Shown here one piece after another: positions 1 to 6,943 of a stretch of 17,413 bases of DNA. The notes under the pieces were generated by a model. That model was not told where the DNA came from. It saw nothing but the letters and a program-made list of their open reading frames with translations, and ran no database searches. How positions within the stretch are numbered: the first letter of the stretch is position 1; the number at the start of each line of letters is the position of its first letter. The position numbers were made by a program, and so were the translations under genes. This DNA is from an uncultured Bacteroidales bacterium (GTDB lineage: Bacteria > Bacteroidota > Bacteroidia > Bacteroidales > Paludibacteraceae), in the NCBI GenBank assembly GCA_903912795.1, contig CAIWIS010000133.1:1-17413 (forward strand). Direction: 5' to 3'.

Positions 1-1740
1 ATGTTCCCTTAGGTAAGTTTATTGGAATAGAACTTTGAATTAATGTTGATTGGAATAGTCGTCTTCCATCAAAAGTAATGATTTCAATTGGATCGCCAAT
101 ATTAGCTCCATTTATATTTAAACGACTATTTGAGTACGTTACACGAATCAGCTGCTCCATTTTGGGGTGTAAAGCTGCAAAATCGCCCTCAACAATAGAT
201 GTAAACTCTTTCCAATAATCGGAAATTTGATATGCAATAACTGAACCTACTGGTACAACAAGCTGACATGTAGATTTATCAACTAAATAAAATGTATAAT
301 AATCAATAGTTGGAGGAATCGCATTTTGAATGCTAAATTTCGACAATTTAGTACAACTATAAAATGCTCCACTTCCAATGGATACAATATTTGGGGGGAG
401 ATTTATTTCAGTTAAACCCGTACAATACTCAAAAGCATAGTTTCCAATTGTGGTAAGTGAATTTGGTAAGGTGACTTGTGTTAATCCTGAGCAACCATCA
501 AATGCCGAAAGATCGATAGTTGTAACCGTAGGAGGTATAATGCAACTACCTGTTTTACCTAAAGGGCATATAAACAATGAATCTTGGTTTTTATTTAGTA
601 AAATTCCATTGATGGACGAGAACATAGTATTTGCTGCATCAATCTCAAAATCGGATAATTGAGTACAACCATAAAATGCATAATTCCCAATGCTTTTAAC
701 CGATACTGGTATTCCAAGGCTGCCAGTTAATCCACTGCAATAATAAAATGAATAGGTACCAATATCTTTTACAGTAGCTGGCACAGTATAATTTCCGGTT
801 TTACCACCAGGACATACAAACAAACTATCCTGACTTTTATTAAAAAGAACGCCATTATTCGAAGCATATTTTGTATTTAACACATGAACATTGTAGGCCG
901 TAAGCTGATTACAACCATAAAAAGCATAAGAGCCAATTAAACCTACTGATTTAGGAATACTAAGTGAACCTGTTAAACCACTACAATTATAAAACGCATA
1001 GCTTCCAATGCCTTTAACAGTCTCTGGAATGGAATAGGTACCTGTTTTAGCAGCAGGGCAAATGTAAAGTGTATCTTGTATCTTATTGAATAAAACATCG
1101 TTAGCCGAAGAATACTTTGGATTCAGGGCATCTACCTGAAACGAAGCAAGTTTATTACATTCAAAAAAAGCATATGCTCCTATTGACGTTAGCGTTTTGG
1201 GAATTGTGACAATACCTGAGAGACCGTTACAACCATAAAAAGCACCAGCTGCAAGTTCAGTAACTGAACTTGGAATTGTTAAACTTCCAGTAAATCCACT
1301 ACAATAATAAAAAGCGTAATAACCAATAGTTTTTACCGAAGTTGGTATTACTAATGAGCCAGTTAAACCCGAACAATAATCAAATGCCGAAGCACCTATT
1401 GAAACTACAGTTGATGGAATAGTGTATGTCCCGGTTTTTGCACTTGGACAAATAAAAAGTGAATCTTGTCTTTTATTCAACAATACTCCATTGTTCGATG
1501 AGTATCGCGTATTTGCTGTTTCAACTACATAAGCTGACAGTTGAGTACAGCCATAAAGTGCATACGAACCTATAGATATACAATTTGCTGGAATGCTAAA
1601 CGAACCAGTAAGTCCATAACAATAATAAAATGCAGAACCTCCTATTGATTTTAAAGTAGATGGTAGCTTTATAGTGGTTAATGTATATTTACTTGTTAAA
1701 GTGGATGCGTTATAAAAAGCACATAAAGGTAATTCGTTGG
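1..1740 (-). repeat. Protein-level tandem repeats of the LRR gene (about 23-25 aa unit, nested in an 82-aa super-unit)
   Basis: The NKxQDS/TLF motif recurs at residues 185, 315, 397 and 479 of the LRR protein. The last three copies are exactly 82 residues apart (246 bp). The first interval is 130 residues, longer by 48, which is two extra LRR units. Nucleotide copies have diverged, so this is an old duplication ladder rather than a fresh satellite. It is repeat content inside a coding region, not an array of spacers. The repeat-rich part of the gene occupies roughly 300-1680; the outer limits are approximate. Confidence 0.75.
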
Positions 1741-2029
1741 CTGGATAGGCAATGGTGGTTAGTGCATACGAACCATCAATACCGGTATAAGCTTTAATTG
1801 TTGACGACGATAAGTCGAGAACACTCAGCAAAGGCATTTTATCACGCATAAAAACAAAATCGCGTGCGTCAATATTACCTGTAACAGTGAGGTTTGTTAT
1901 TGTATTGGCAGTCGCTGACAAAGTAGTACTTAATGTTCCAGCAATTGTCTGATTTACTGTTCTTGAAGTTTGACAAAACAAGTATTGTATTGAAAAAAAG
2001 ACAATTAGCAATAATGTAATTCTTTTCAT
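1..2029 (-). CDS. BspA-type leucine-rich-repeat surface protein with T9SS sorting domain, 3' end cut by window edge
   Basis: My translation of the minus strand from ATG at 2029 stays open for 676 codons to the window edge. Residues 1-20 form a signal peptide (MKRI, then a hydrophobic run to CQ). Residues about 115-585 hold LRR_5/BspA repeats of the form IGxYAFYGCxxL with SxxIPxSV between them. Four copies of a second module, with core NKxQDSLF and a following CPxxKTG, start near residues 185, 315, 397 and 479. Residues about 585-613 (VPVGSVIAY, then WKEF) are the usual end cap of such proteins. From about residue 636 the LNI..IEI..DGRRLF..INLPKG pattern fits a type IX secretion C-terminal sorting domain, so only a few residues should be missing. 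The family includes adhesins and other surface proteins; the ligand is unknown. The gene lies 38 nt downstream of the response regulator with no visible terminator between them. LRR identity is sure; the sorting-domain call is probable. Confidence 0.9.
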   Translation of the reverse strand, partial: MKRITLLLIVFFSIQYLFCQTSRTVNQTIAGTLSTTLSATANTITNLTVTGNIDARDFVFMRDKMPLLSVLDLSSSTIKAYTGIDGSYALTTIAYPANELPLCAFYNASTLTSKYTLTTIKLPSTLKSIGGSAFYYCYGLTGSFSIPANCISIGSYALYGCTQLSAYVVETANTRYSSNNGVLLNKRQDSLFICPSAKTGTYTIPSTVVSIGASAFDYCSGLTGSLVIPTSVKTIGYYAFYYCSGFTGSLTIPSSVTELAAGAFYGCNGLSGIVTIPKTLTSIGAYAFFECNKLASFQVDALNPKYSSANDVLFNKIQDTLYICPAAKTGTYSIPETVKGIGSYAFYNCSGLTGSLSIPKSVGLIGSYAFYGCNQLTAYNVHVLNTKYASNNGVLFNKSQDSLFVCPGGKTGNYTVPATVKDIGTYSFYYCSGLTGSLGIPVSVKSIGNYAFYGCTQLSDFEIDAANTMFSSINGILLNKNQDSLFICPLGKTGSCIIPPTVTTIDLSAFDGCSGLTQVTLPNSLTTIGNYAFEYCTGLTEINLPPNIVSIGSGAFYSCTKLSKFSIQNAIPPTIDYYTFYLVDKSTCQLVVPVGSVIAYQISDYWKEFTSIVEGDFAALHPKMEQLIRVTYSNSRLNINGANIGDPIEIITFDGRRLFQSTLIQSSIPINLPKGT

Positions 2030-2067
2030 TAGAGTAAATTTAAAATATTCTGAAACTGGAAGGTAAG

Positions 2068-2781
2068 TTATACCAAAAACGTTTTATCAATAAAGGCCTG
2101 AAAAGCATCTTTGTACTGGTCACCTACCGGAATATACACTTTATCGAACACTATGCGATTACGATCAATGACTTTAACTTTATCTAAATTAACTATAAAC
2201 GAGCGGTGTACACGCATAAAACGGCTTTTGGGAAGTTGCTCTTCCATGTTTTTCAATCGGATAAGCGTAGTGATTGGTTTTTCACTTTCGATATGAATTT
2301 GTACGTATTCGTTGGCGCTTTCGATGTATTTTATATCAACTAGATTAATGCGAATGAGTTTATAATCGGACTTTACGAATAAACTGTCGTTGCTCGTACT
2401 CAATTTATCATCATTTTCGGATACGGATTGTATGCGTGCTTTTACTTTATTTACAGCTCTGAGAAAATCCTCATAACCAATAGGTTTTAAAATATAATCG
2501 GTGGCATCTACCTTAAATCCTTCGAGTGCATATTCGCTGTAAGCAGTTGTAAATATGATGAATGGCTTTTGAGTAAGCGATTTCACAAAATCCAAACCAT
2601 TTAAATCGGGCATATTTATATCCACAAAAAGCAGATCAACTTGTGTGTTGGCCAAAATATCAAGTGCTTCGAATGCACTTTGACATAGTGCTACTTGTTC
2701 CAAAAACGGAGTACGTTGGATATATGAACTTATTTGCTGAAGCGCAAGTGGTTCATCATCAATAGCTATGCATTTTATCAT
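2068..2781 (-). CDS. LytTR-family DNA-binding response regulator (LytR/AlgR type)
   Basis: The 237-residue protein has a receiver domain (about 1-120) and a LytTR DNA-binding domain (about 138-235). Acidic residues D8, D9 and E10 (IDDEP) bind metal, D54 in FVDINMPDL is the expected phosphorylation site, T78/T79 lie in IIFTTAYS, and K99 lies in ILKP. In the LytTR part, IKYIESANEYVQIH and the MRVHRSFIVNLDKV stretch are typical of the fold. Its ATG overlaps the end of the kinase gene by 4 nt (2778-2781), so the two are translationally coupled and form a cognate pair. Targets are unknown; the adjacent LRR gene and the upstream lipoprotein gene are the obvious candidates. Length and domain order are standard and no key residue is missing. 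Confidence 0.96.
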   Translation of the reverse strand: MIKCIAIDDEPLALQQISSYIQRTPFLEQVALCQSAFEALDILANTQVDLLFVDINMPDLNGLDFVKSLTQKPFIIFTTAYSEYALEGFKVDATDYILKPIGYEDFLRAVNKVKARIQSVSENDDKLSTSNDSLFVKSDYKLIRINLVDIKYIESANEYVQIHIESEKPITTLIRLKNMEEQLPKSRFMRVHRSFIVNLDKVKVIDRNRIVFDKVYIPVGDQYKDAFQAFIDKTFLV

Positions 2782-3914
2782 TTGTTGTACGGAATAATTA
2801 GTTTAACTTCAAAATCGGTTGTAGTTTCAATCACATCCAATTGGTATTTATCGGCAAAAAGTAAATCCAAACTTTTTTTGACATTTTGCATGCCAATGCC
2901 CGAATATTTTTTCTCTGTTTTTTGTAAATCGTTATGCTTACTATTTCGAATAAAGCATGTAATTTGCTCATTAGCAATAATAATTGTAAAATCAATATAA
3001 GATTGCTGCCGATAACTGACACCGTGCTTAAATGCATTTTCGATAAACGACACAAAAAGCATAGCTGGGATTTGAATATCAGGAACAAGAGTTGGAATTA
3101 CGCAAGTCACGGTTACTTTATTGGTAAACCGAAGTTTCATAAGCGAAATATAACTTTCGATAAATTCGAGTTCCTTTTTCAAACTGCTGTGCCCCAACGT
3201 AGTCTCGTAAAGCAAATACCGCATTAATGTGGACAAGCGTAATACAGCATCTTTAGCAGTTTCGGTATTTATATCAATCAACGCATGAATATTATTGAGG
3301 GTATTCATAAAAAAATGCGGACTCACCTGATGCCTTAATAAAGCCAATTCGGTTTTGAGTTGTTCTTTTTCTACATCCTTGCGTAAACTCTCTTCGCTCA
3401 GCCATTTCGAAATCATTTTAAAAGCAATACTTGCCACTAGCACTAAGAATGAAATAATGAGGCTATTAACATGCTGCATCAACAACGAAGGTTTTTTGGG
3501 TCCATCGGGTGCACGATAGCCCTGTGGCATTGGCATTTTATCGCCCAACTCCATGGGCGGCATGCCTGGACCTATTTCCATGCGTGGCATCTCTACAGGT
3601 TTTAGTTCATTCAAATAAAATTTAAACGATACGGATGCCGAACTTATTACAATAGTAACAGTTACGGCTAAAACGACATACAAAAAATATTTTTTGGGAA
3701 ACAAAAAACGTGGAACCAGAACTAATATATTTACTAAAAAAACAACCAGGAAAGCTGTTATCCCTGTCCATTCGAATAAAATTCTATCCCAAAATAGTTT
3801 ATTCTCGGATTGCTGAATGAGGTAAGGAATAGCGTAAACAGCCATCCATACAAAAGTAAAAACAACAATTTCAATGCGTTGTATATTCTTTATTTTTGCC
3901 TCCGTTGTTTTCAT
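2778..3914 (-). CDS. LytS/YehU-type sensor histidine kinase (His_kinase PF06580 type)
   Basis: The 378-residue inner-membrane kinase has four membrane segments near residues 14-35, 50-68, 76-98 and 150-168, a short helix, then the catalytic part. The phosphorylated histidine is H200 in QVSPHFFMNTLNN, the form of the H-box seen in this family. The N-box is ENAFKHG (N293) and the G-box is SGIGMQNV (338-345). The external loop between segments 3 and 4 (about 101-147) is rich in Met and Pro, with six Met between 109 and 129. There is no PAS, GAF or TPR sensor domain, so sensing must use the membrane part or this loop. The gene is followed by its response regulator with a 4-nt overlap. The start lies only 10 nt after the T-tract of a terminator hairpin, so no full promoter fits between them. 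The signal sensed is not known. Confidence 0.95.
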   Translation of the reverse strand: MKTTEAKIKNIQRIEIVVFTFVWMAVYAIPYLIQQSENKLFWDRILFEWTGITAFLVVFLVNILVLVPRFLFPKKYFLYVVLAVTVTIVISSASVSFKFYLNELKPVEMPRMEIGPGMPPMELGDKMPMPQGYRAPDGPKKPSLLMQHVNSLIISFLVLVASIAFKMISKWLSEESLRKDVEKEQLKTELALLRHQVSPHFFMNTLNNIHALIDINTETAKDAVLRLSTLMRYLLYETTLGHSSLKKELEFIESYISLMKLRFTNKVTVTCVIPTLVPDIQIPAMLFVSFIENAFKHGVSYRQQSYIDFTIIIANEQITCFIRNSKHNDLQKTEKKYSGIGMQNVKKSLDLLFADKYQLDVIETTTDFEVKLIIPYNK

Positions 3915-3924
3915 TTTATGTTTT

Positions 3925-3956
3925 AAAAAAGGGAGAAGTACATACGTCTTCTCCCC
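3925..3956 (-). terminator. Rho-independent terminator after the lipoprotein gene, directly in front of the kinase gene
   Basis: On the minus strand an 8-bp perfect stem GGGAGAAG/CTTCTCCC (arms 3948-3955 and 3931-3938) is followed by TTTTTT (3930-3925). It lies 24 nt past the lipoprotein stop codon and ends 10 nt before the kinase ATG at 3914. It should end the lipoprotein transcript. If the kinase has no promoter of its own, the hairpin sets how much read-through reaches the two-component system. Confidence 0.88.
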
Positions 3957-3979
3957 TGATATTGATACTTATTAAGGAA

Positions 3980-5068
3980 TTATTTTTTCTTGATATAAAT
4001 ATCCCAAGCAATGCGATCAACAATGCTTGTTGCAAAATAAGACTGGCGCAAAGATATAAATAAGTTACGAATAGTTTCTACCGATGTACCTAAAAGTTCA
4101 CTTATGGTTTTACTTGTACCATCGTCGAATGTGATTTTCAATTCACGTTTGTGAGCAGTTACACTTACATCAGTGCCGTCCACTGTAGCAATATCAACCA
4201 CTTCTACTTTGGCAGTTGTTTGCAATACACCTGCTACATACACTTTAGCGCTATCCAAACTGCTTGGGCCAGCTTTGCGTACAATTTGCACATTGCCAAT
4301 AGTTAAAGCATACTCGCGTTCGCGGTGACGTTTATCGGCAGCAGTTTTAATAGCCGTATACTTTTCTTCGTACAATGCTGTTGAGCCTTGTTTAACTGCA
4401 TAAACCGAAACAGCAGTATCGCCAGTTGAGAAACTACTATTAACGGTATATCCGTTGGCAAATACAAATTCGGAAGCAAACTTATAACCCAATTCTTTGC
4501 TGCTCGACGATTGAATACTCAACGCTCCTGCATCAACACTCTTTACGTTGATGGTGGATGCCATGGCATAATCCCAACCTAAAACACGGTTAAATTTATA
4601 ATCGTATTTATTGAGCGAGAATACATAATTATTGGTCAATAAAGTGTCGGCTGGATTGTACATAAACAATGCATTGGGGCGTTTTACTTTTTCTTCGGGT
4701 AAGCGTACAATCATCAAAGTAGCATTGTCGGCCGCTTTACTAAAGAAATTTGTAATAGGCTGTTTCCATTTTTTATACGTATTAGCTTTGTTAAACTCGT
4801 ACTCTCCCACTATATCGGCCAACATTATTGTGTTAAATGTTGAATCGATTACTGGCGAAAACACTTTACTCATACTTGAGTTATCATAACTTGGAGTAGC
4901 CAATACCTGATAACCTTGCGAATTGGTGATTGTTTTAAGAGCCACACTTAAATTGTCGGCACTATTTTGCAAACTTGACTTTAACGAACCATCCGATAGT
5001 TCGGAGGTACAACTCCAGCTTATCATTCCGATTACCGAAGCTAAGATAAATAATTTTGTTGTTTTCAT
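3980..5068 (-). CDS. Predicted lipoprotein of unknown function
   Basis: The 362-residue protein begins with a lipoprotein signal (MKTT, then a hydrophobic stretch) ending in the lipobox ISWSC. C20 would be lipidated and the mature chain starts CTSELSDG. I see no clear membrane segment after the signal, no catalytic motif, and no domain I can name. The body is rich in Ser, Thr and beta-prone stretches, with a basic patch near residue 247 (DKRHRERE) and a Lys tail. No strong surface-export acidic motif follows the cysteine. The gene has its own promoter-like element (5129-5136) and its own terminator (3925-3956), so it is probably expressed alone as well as next to the kinase-regulator pair. 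Its position suggests, but does not show, a link to that pair. Coding status is supported by length, signal and termination signals; function is unknown. Confidence 0.85.
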   Translation of the reverse strand: MKTTKLFILASVIGMISWSCTSELSDGSLKSSLQNSADNLSVALKTITNSQGYQVLATPSYDNSSMSKVFSPVIDSTFNTIMLADIVGEYEFNKANTYKKWKQPITNFFSKAADNATLMIVRLPEEKVKRPNALFMYNPADTLLTNNYVFSLNKYDYKFNRVLGWDYAMASTINVKSVDAGALSIQSSSSKELGYKFASEFVFANGYTVNSSFSTGDTAVSVYAVKQGSTALYEEKYTAIKTAADKRHREREYALTIGNVQIVRKAGPSSLDSAKVYVAGVLQTTAKVEVVDIATVDGTDVSVTAHKRELKITFDDGTSKTISELLGTSVETIRNLFISLRQSYFATSIVDRIAWDIYIKKK

Positions 5069-5112
5069 TTTTTTAATTGTTGTTTGATTTTGGAAATTAC
5101 ATTACTAGTTTT

Positions 5113-5124
5113 GTTTTTAAAAAC
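5113..5124. promoter_or_regulatory. 12-bp palindrome over the predicted lipoprotein transcription start
   Basis: GTTTTTAAAAAC is a perfect palindrome starting 5 nt downstream of the -7 element at 5129-5136. A repressor bound here would block initiation. It is A/T-only apart from its ends, so chance occurrence in this base composition is quite possible. Confidence 0.3.
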
Positions 5125-5128
5125 GATA

Positions 5129-5136
5129 CAAATATA
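5129..5136 (-). promoter_or_regulatory. Bacteroidota-type -7 element for the lipoprotein gene
   Basis: The minus strand reads TATATTTG, an exact match to TAnnTTTG. It lies 60 nt upstream of the lipoprotein ATG. The expected -33 position (about 5156-5159) is a T-run (TTTT) rather than TTTG. Two palindromes flank it: GTTTTTAAAAAC (5113-5124) at about the transcription start, and TCAGTG/CACTGA (5166-5181) upstream. Confidence 0.6.
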
Positions 5137-5165
5137 TAAGTCAGATAACTTGAAAAAAAACATTT

Positions 5166-5181
5166 TCAGTGAAAACACTGA
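5166..5181. promoter_or_regulatory. Inverted repeat TCAGTG-AAAA-CACTGA upstream of the lipoprotein promoter
   Basis: A 6-bp perfect inverted repeat with a 4-nt centre lies about 30 bp upstream of the lipoprotein -7 element, just past the expected -33 position. That is a common place for an activator or operator. It has no T-tract on either side, so it is not a good terminator. Confidence 0.35.
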
Positions 5182-5282
5182 TTTGTTCAGCAAAACTCCT
5201 GCATCAAATGTAGAATAGCTGTATACATTGTAAATTCCGCATTTCTAATATAGTATTGACTTCATTCTTTTTGTTTAATTAA

Positions 5283-5313
5283 TTCGTTATATCACAAAAA
5301 TAAATTACTTTTG
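5283..5313 (+). promoter_or_regulatory. Promoter of trkH
   Basis: TACTTTTG at 5306-5313 matches TAnnTTTG exactly. At the usual 19-nt spacing upstream sits TTCG (5283-5286), a weak match to the TTTG -33 element. This leaves a leader of about 110 nt before the trkH ATG. The rest of the 362-nt divergent gap holds the lipoprotein promoter and palindromes; I see no RNA gene in it. Confidence 0.6.
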
Positions 5314-5430
5314 CACCGCCTTTCAGAAAAATATCTTTGGGGCTTTAAATCCTTAAAATCATACTAATACTTTCTGATATTTCCATTTCTCAAAATTTAA
5401 GTATCTAAATGTGATTTAAACGATATTCCA

Positions 5431-6900
5431 ATGACAAAAGAATTTAATTACAAACTCGTATTACGAGTTATGGGCAGTTTGGCGCTTGTCGAAAGTGCTT
5501 TGCTGCTAGCTACCTGTCTGATCCCACTTATTTATGGCGAAAACGATGCTCATTATTTTCTGATTGCATCACTCATTAGCCTTGCATTTTCGGGCATTGC
5601 TTTATTAATTGGTAAAAATCCACCCACGAACATTGGTAAGCGCGAAGGTTCGGTAATTGTCACATTTACTTGGCTACTATTTACAGTCATAGGACTTTTA
5701 CCATTTTATATGAGTGGAAGCATCCCTTTGTATGCCGATGCATTTTTCGAAACTATTTCGGGCTTTACTACTACCGGAGCTTCAATCCTGAATAATATCG
5801 AAGAACTCTCGCACGGCATGTTATTTTGGCGTAGCCTAACACATTGGATTGGTGGATTGGGAATTATCGTTATTTCATTGGCAATCCTGCCTGTTTTCAG
5901 TACGAGTGGAACGCAACTTTTTGGTTCCGAAACAACGGGCCCAACCAAAGATAAAATTCACCCCAAAATTAATGAAACAGCAAAACGCTTATTTTTGATT
6001 TACATCATTCTTACAGTATCTGAAACAATACTACTACTTTTTGGTGGCATGAGTTTGTTTGATGCTGTGAATCATTCGTTTGCTACTGTTGCTACTGGTG
6101 GATTTTCGACGAAGCAAGCAAGTGTTGGCTATTGGGACTCTGCTTATATTCAATACATTATTTCCATATTTATGATTCTATCGGGTATAAATTTCAGTTT
6201 ATACTATTTTGGATTTAAAAATAAATTTGAAAAAATCAGGGAAAATGAAGAATTGCGATATTATATTATAGTTTTGTTTTTCTTTATAACCATTGTTGCC
6301 CTTTCGTTAATTGATTTCAGCAAGCCATTTAGCTTTTGGGGTATCGAAAACGCGTGGCGTGATTCCATGTTTACTGTTTCGTCGCTCATGACCACAACCG
6401 GATTTGTCACAGCCGATTACATGTATTGGCAGCCATTAACTTGGGTCATTTTAATCATTGTAATGCTTACAGGTGCATCGGCAGGCTCAACTAGTGGCGG
6501 TATAAAAATGATACGAGTTGTAATATCAGGAAAAGCATGTTACTACGAATTTAAACGACTGATCCATCCAAATGCCATTATCCCAATTCGATACAACGGA
6601 CATACCGTGCGCGAAGACATTCTGACACGTGTGTTGGCATTTACGCTACTCTATTTAGTAGTTGCGGGTTTTGGCATTTTGGTACTGGCCATTTCAGGCA
6701 TGGGATTTATGGAGTCGGTAGGCGGTATGGTTACCTGCCTCGGAGGTGTAGGTCCCGGATTTGGGTTGGTAGGTCCGGCGGGCAACTTCTCGGCAATTCC
6801 CGAATTTAGTAAATGGTTTCTATCACTTATGATGCTTGCAGGTCGTTTGGAACTTTACACAGTATTTTTATTATTTACTCCGGCATTTTGGAAAAGATAA
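5431..6900 (+). CDS. trkH: TrkH-family potassium uptake protein
   Basis: The 489-residue inner-membrane protein is the channel subunit of a Trk/Ktr-type K+ uptake system. All four selectivity-filter loops are visible: TTTGA (113-117), ATGGF (221-225), TTTGF (321-325) and GVGPG (439-443). The glycine- and serine-rich intramembrane gate that lies in the third repeat is at about 348-358 (TGASAGSTSGG). Length is normal for the family. The cytosolic NAD-binding partner TrkA is not in this window and must be encoded elsewhere. The start codon at 5431 has no clear Shine-Dalgarno sequence, as usual in Bacteroidota. recF follows after 43 nt, with its promoter starting inside the end of this gene. Identity as a TrkH/KtrB superfamily protein is secure; the exact subfamily follows from length and the extended N-terminus. 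Confidence 0.95.
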   Translation: MTKEFNYKLVLRVMGSLALVESALLLATCLIPLIYGENDAHYFLIASLISLAFSGIALLIGKNPPTNIGKREGSVIVTFTWLLFTVIGLLPFYMSGSIPLYADAFFETISGFTTTGASILNNIEELSHGMLFWRSLTHWIGGLGIIVISLAILPVFSTSGTQLFGSETTGPTKDKIHPKINETAKRLFLIYIILTVSETILLLFGGMSLFDAVNHSFATVATGGFSTKQASVGYWDSAYIQYIISIFMILSGINFSLYYFGFKNKFEKIRENEELRYYIIVLFFFITIVALSLIDFSKPFSFWGIENAWRDSMFTVSSLMTTTGFVTADYMYWQPLTWVILIIVMLTGASAGSTSGGIKMIRVVISGKACYYEFKRLIHPNAIIPIRYNGHTVREDILTRVLAFTLLYLVVAGFGILVLAISGMGFMESVGGMVTCLGGVGPGFGLVGPAGNFSAIPEFSKWFLSLMMLAGRLELYTVFLLFTPAFWKR

Positions 6901-6917
6901 TAGATTGCCTATCTTTG
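6887..6917 (+). promoter_or_regulatory. recF promoter inside the 3' end of trkH
   Basis: TTTG (6887-6890), exactly 19 nt, then TATCTTTG (6910-6917): a full match to the Bacteroidota housekeeping promoter TTTG-N19-TAnnTTTG. The -33 element lies in the last trkH codons. The predicted start is about 20 nt before the recF ATG, giving a very short leader. Confidence 0.75.
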
Positions 6918-6943
6918 TGTAAAAATTTACTACCCACAGCATT

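Noticed and set aside
450..662. Plus-strand 70-codon open frame inside the LRR region
   Set aside because: It lies antisense to a continuous 676-codon reading frame with signal peptide and clear repeats; it is a shadow.
1..1740. Regular repeats resembling a CRISPR or satellite array
   Set aside because: The periodicity is at protein level (23-25 and 82 residues), the nucleotide copies diverge, and the frame stays open.
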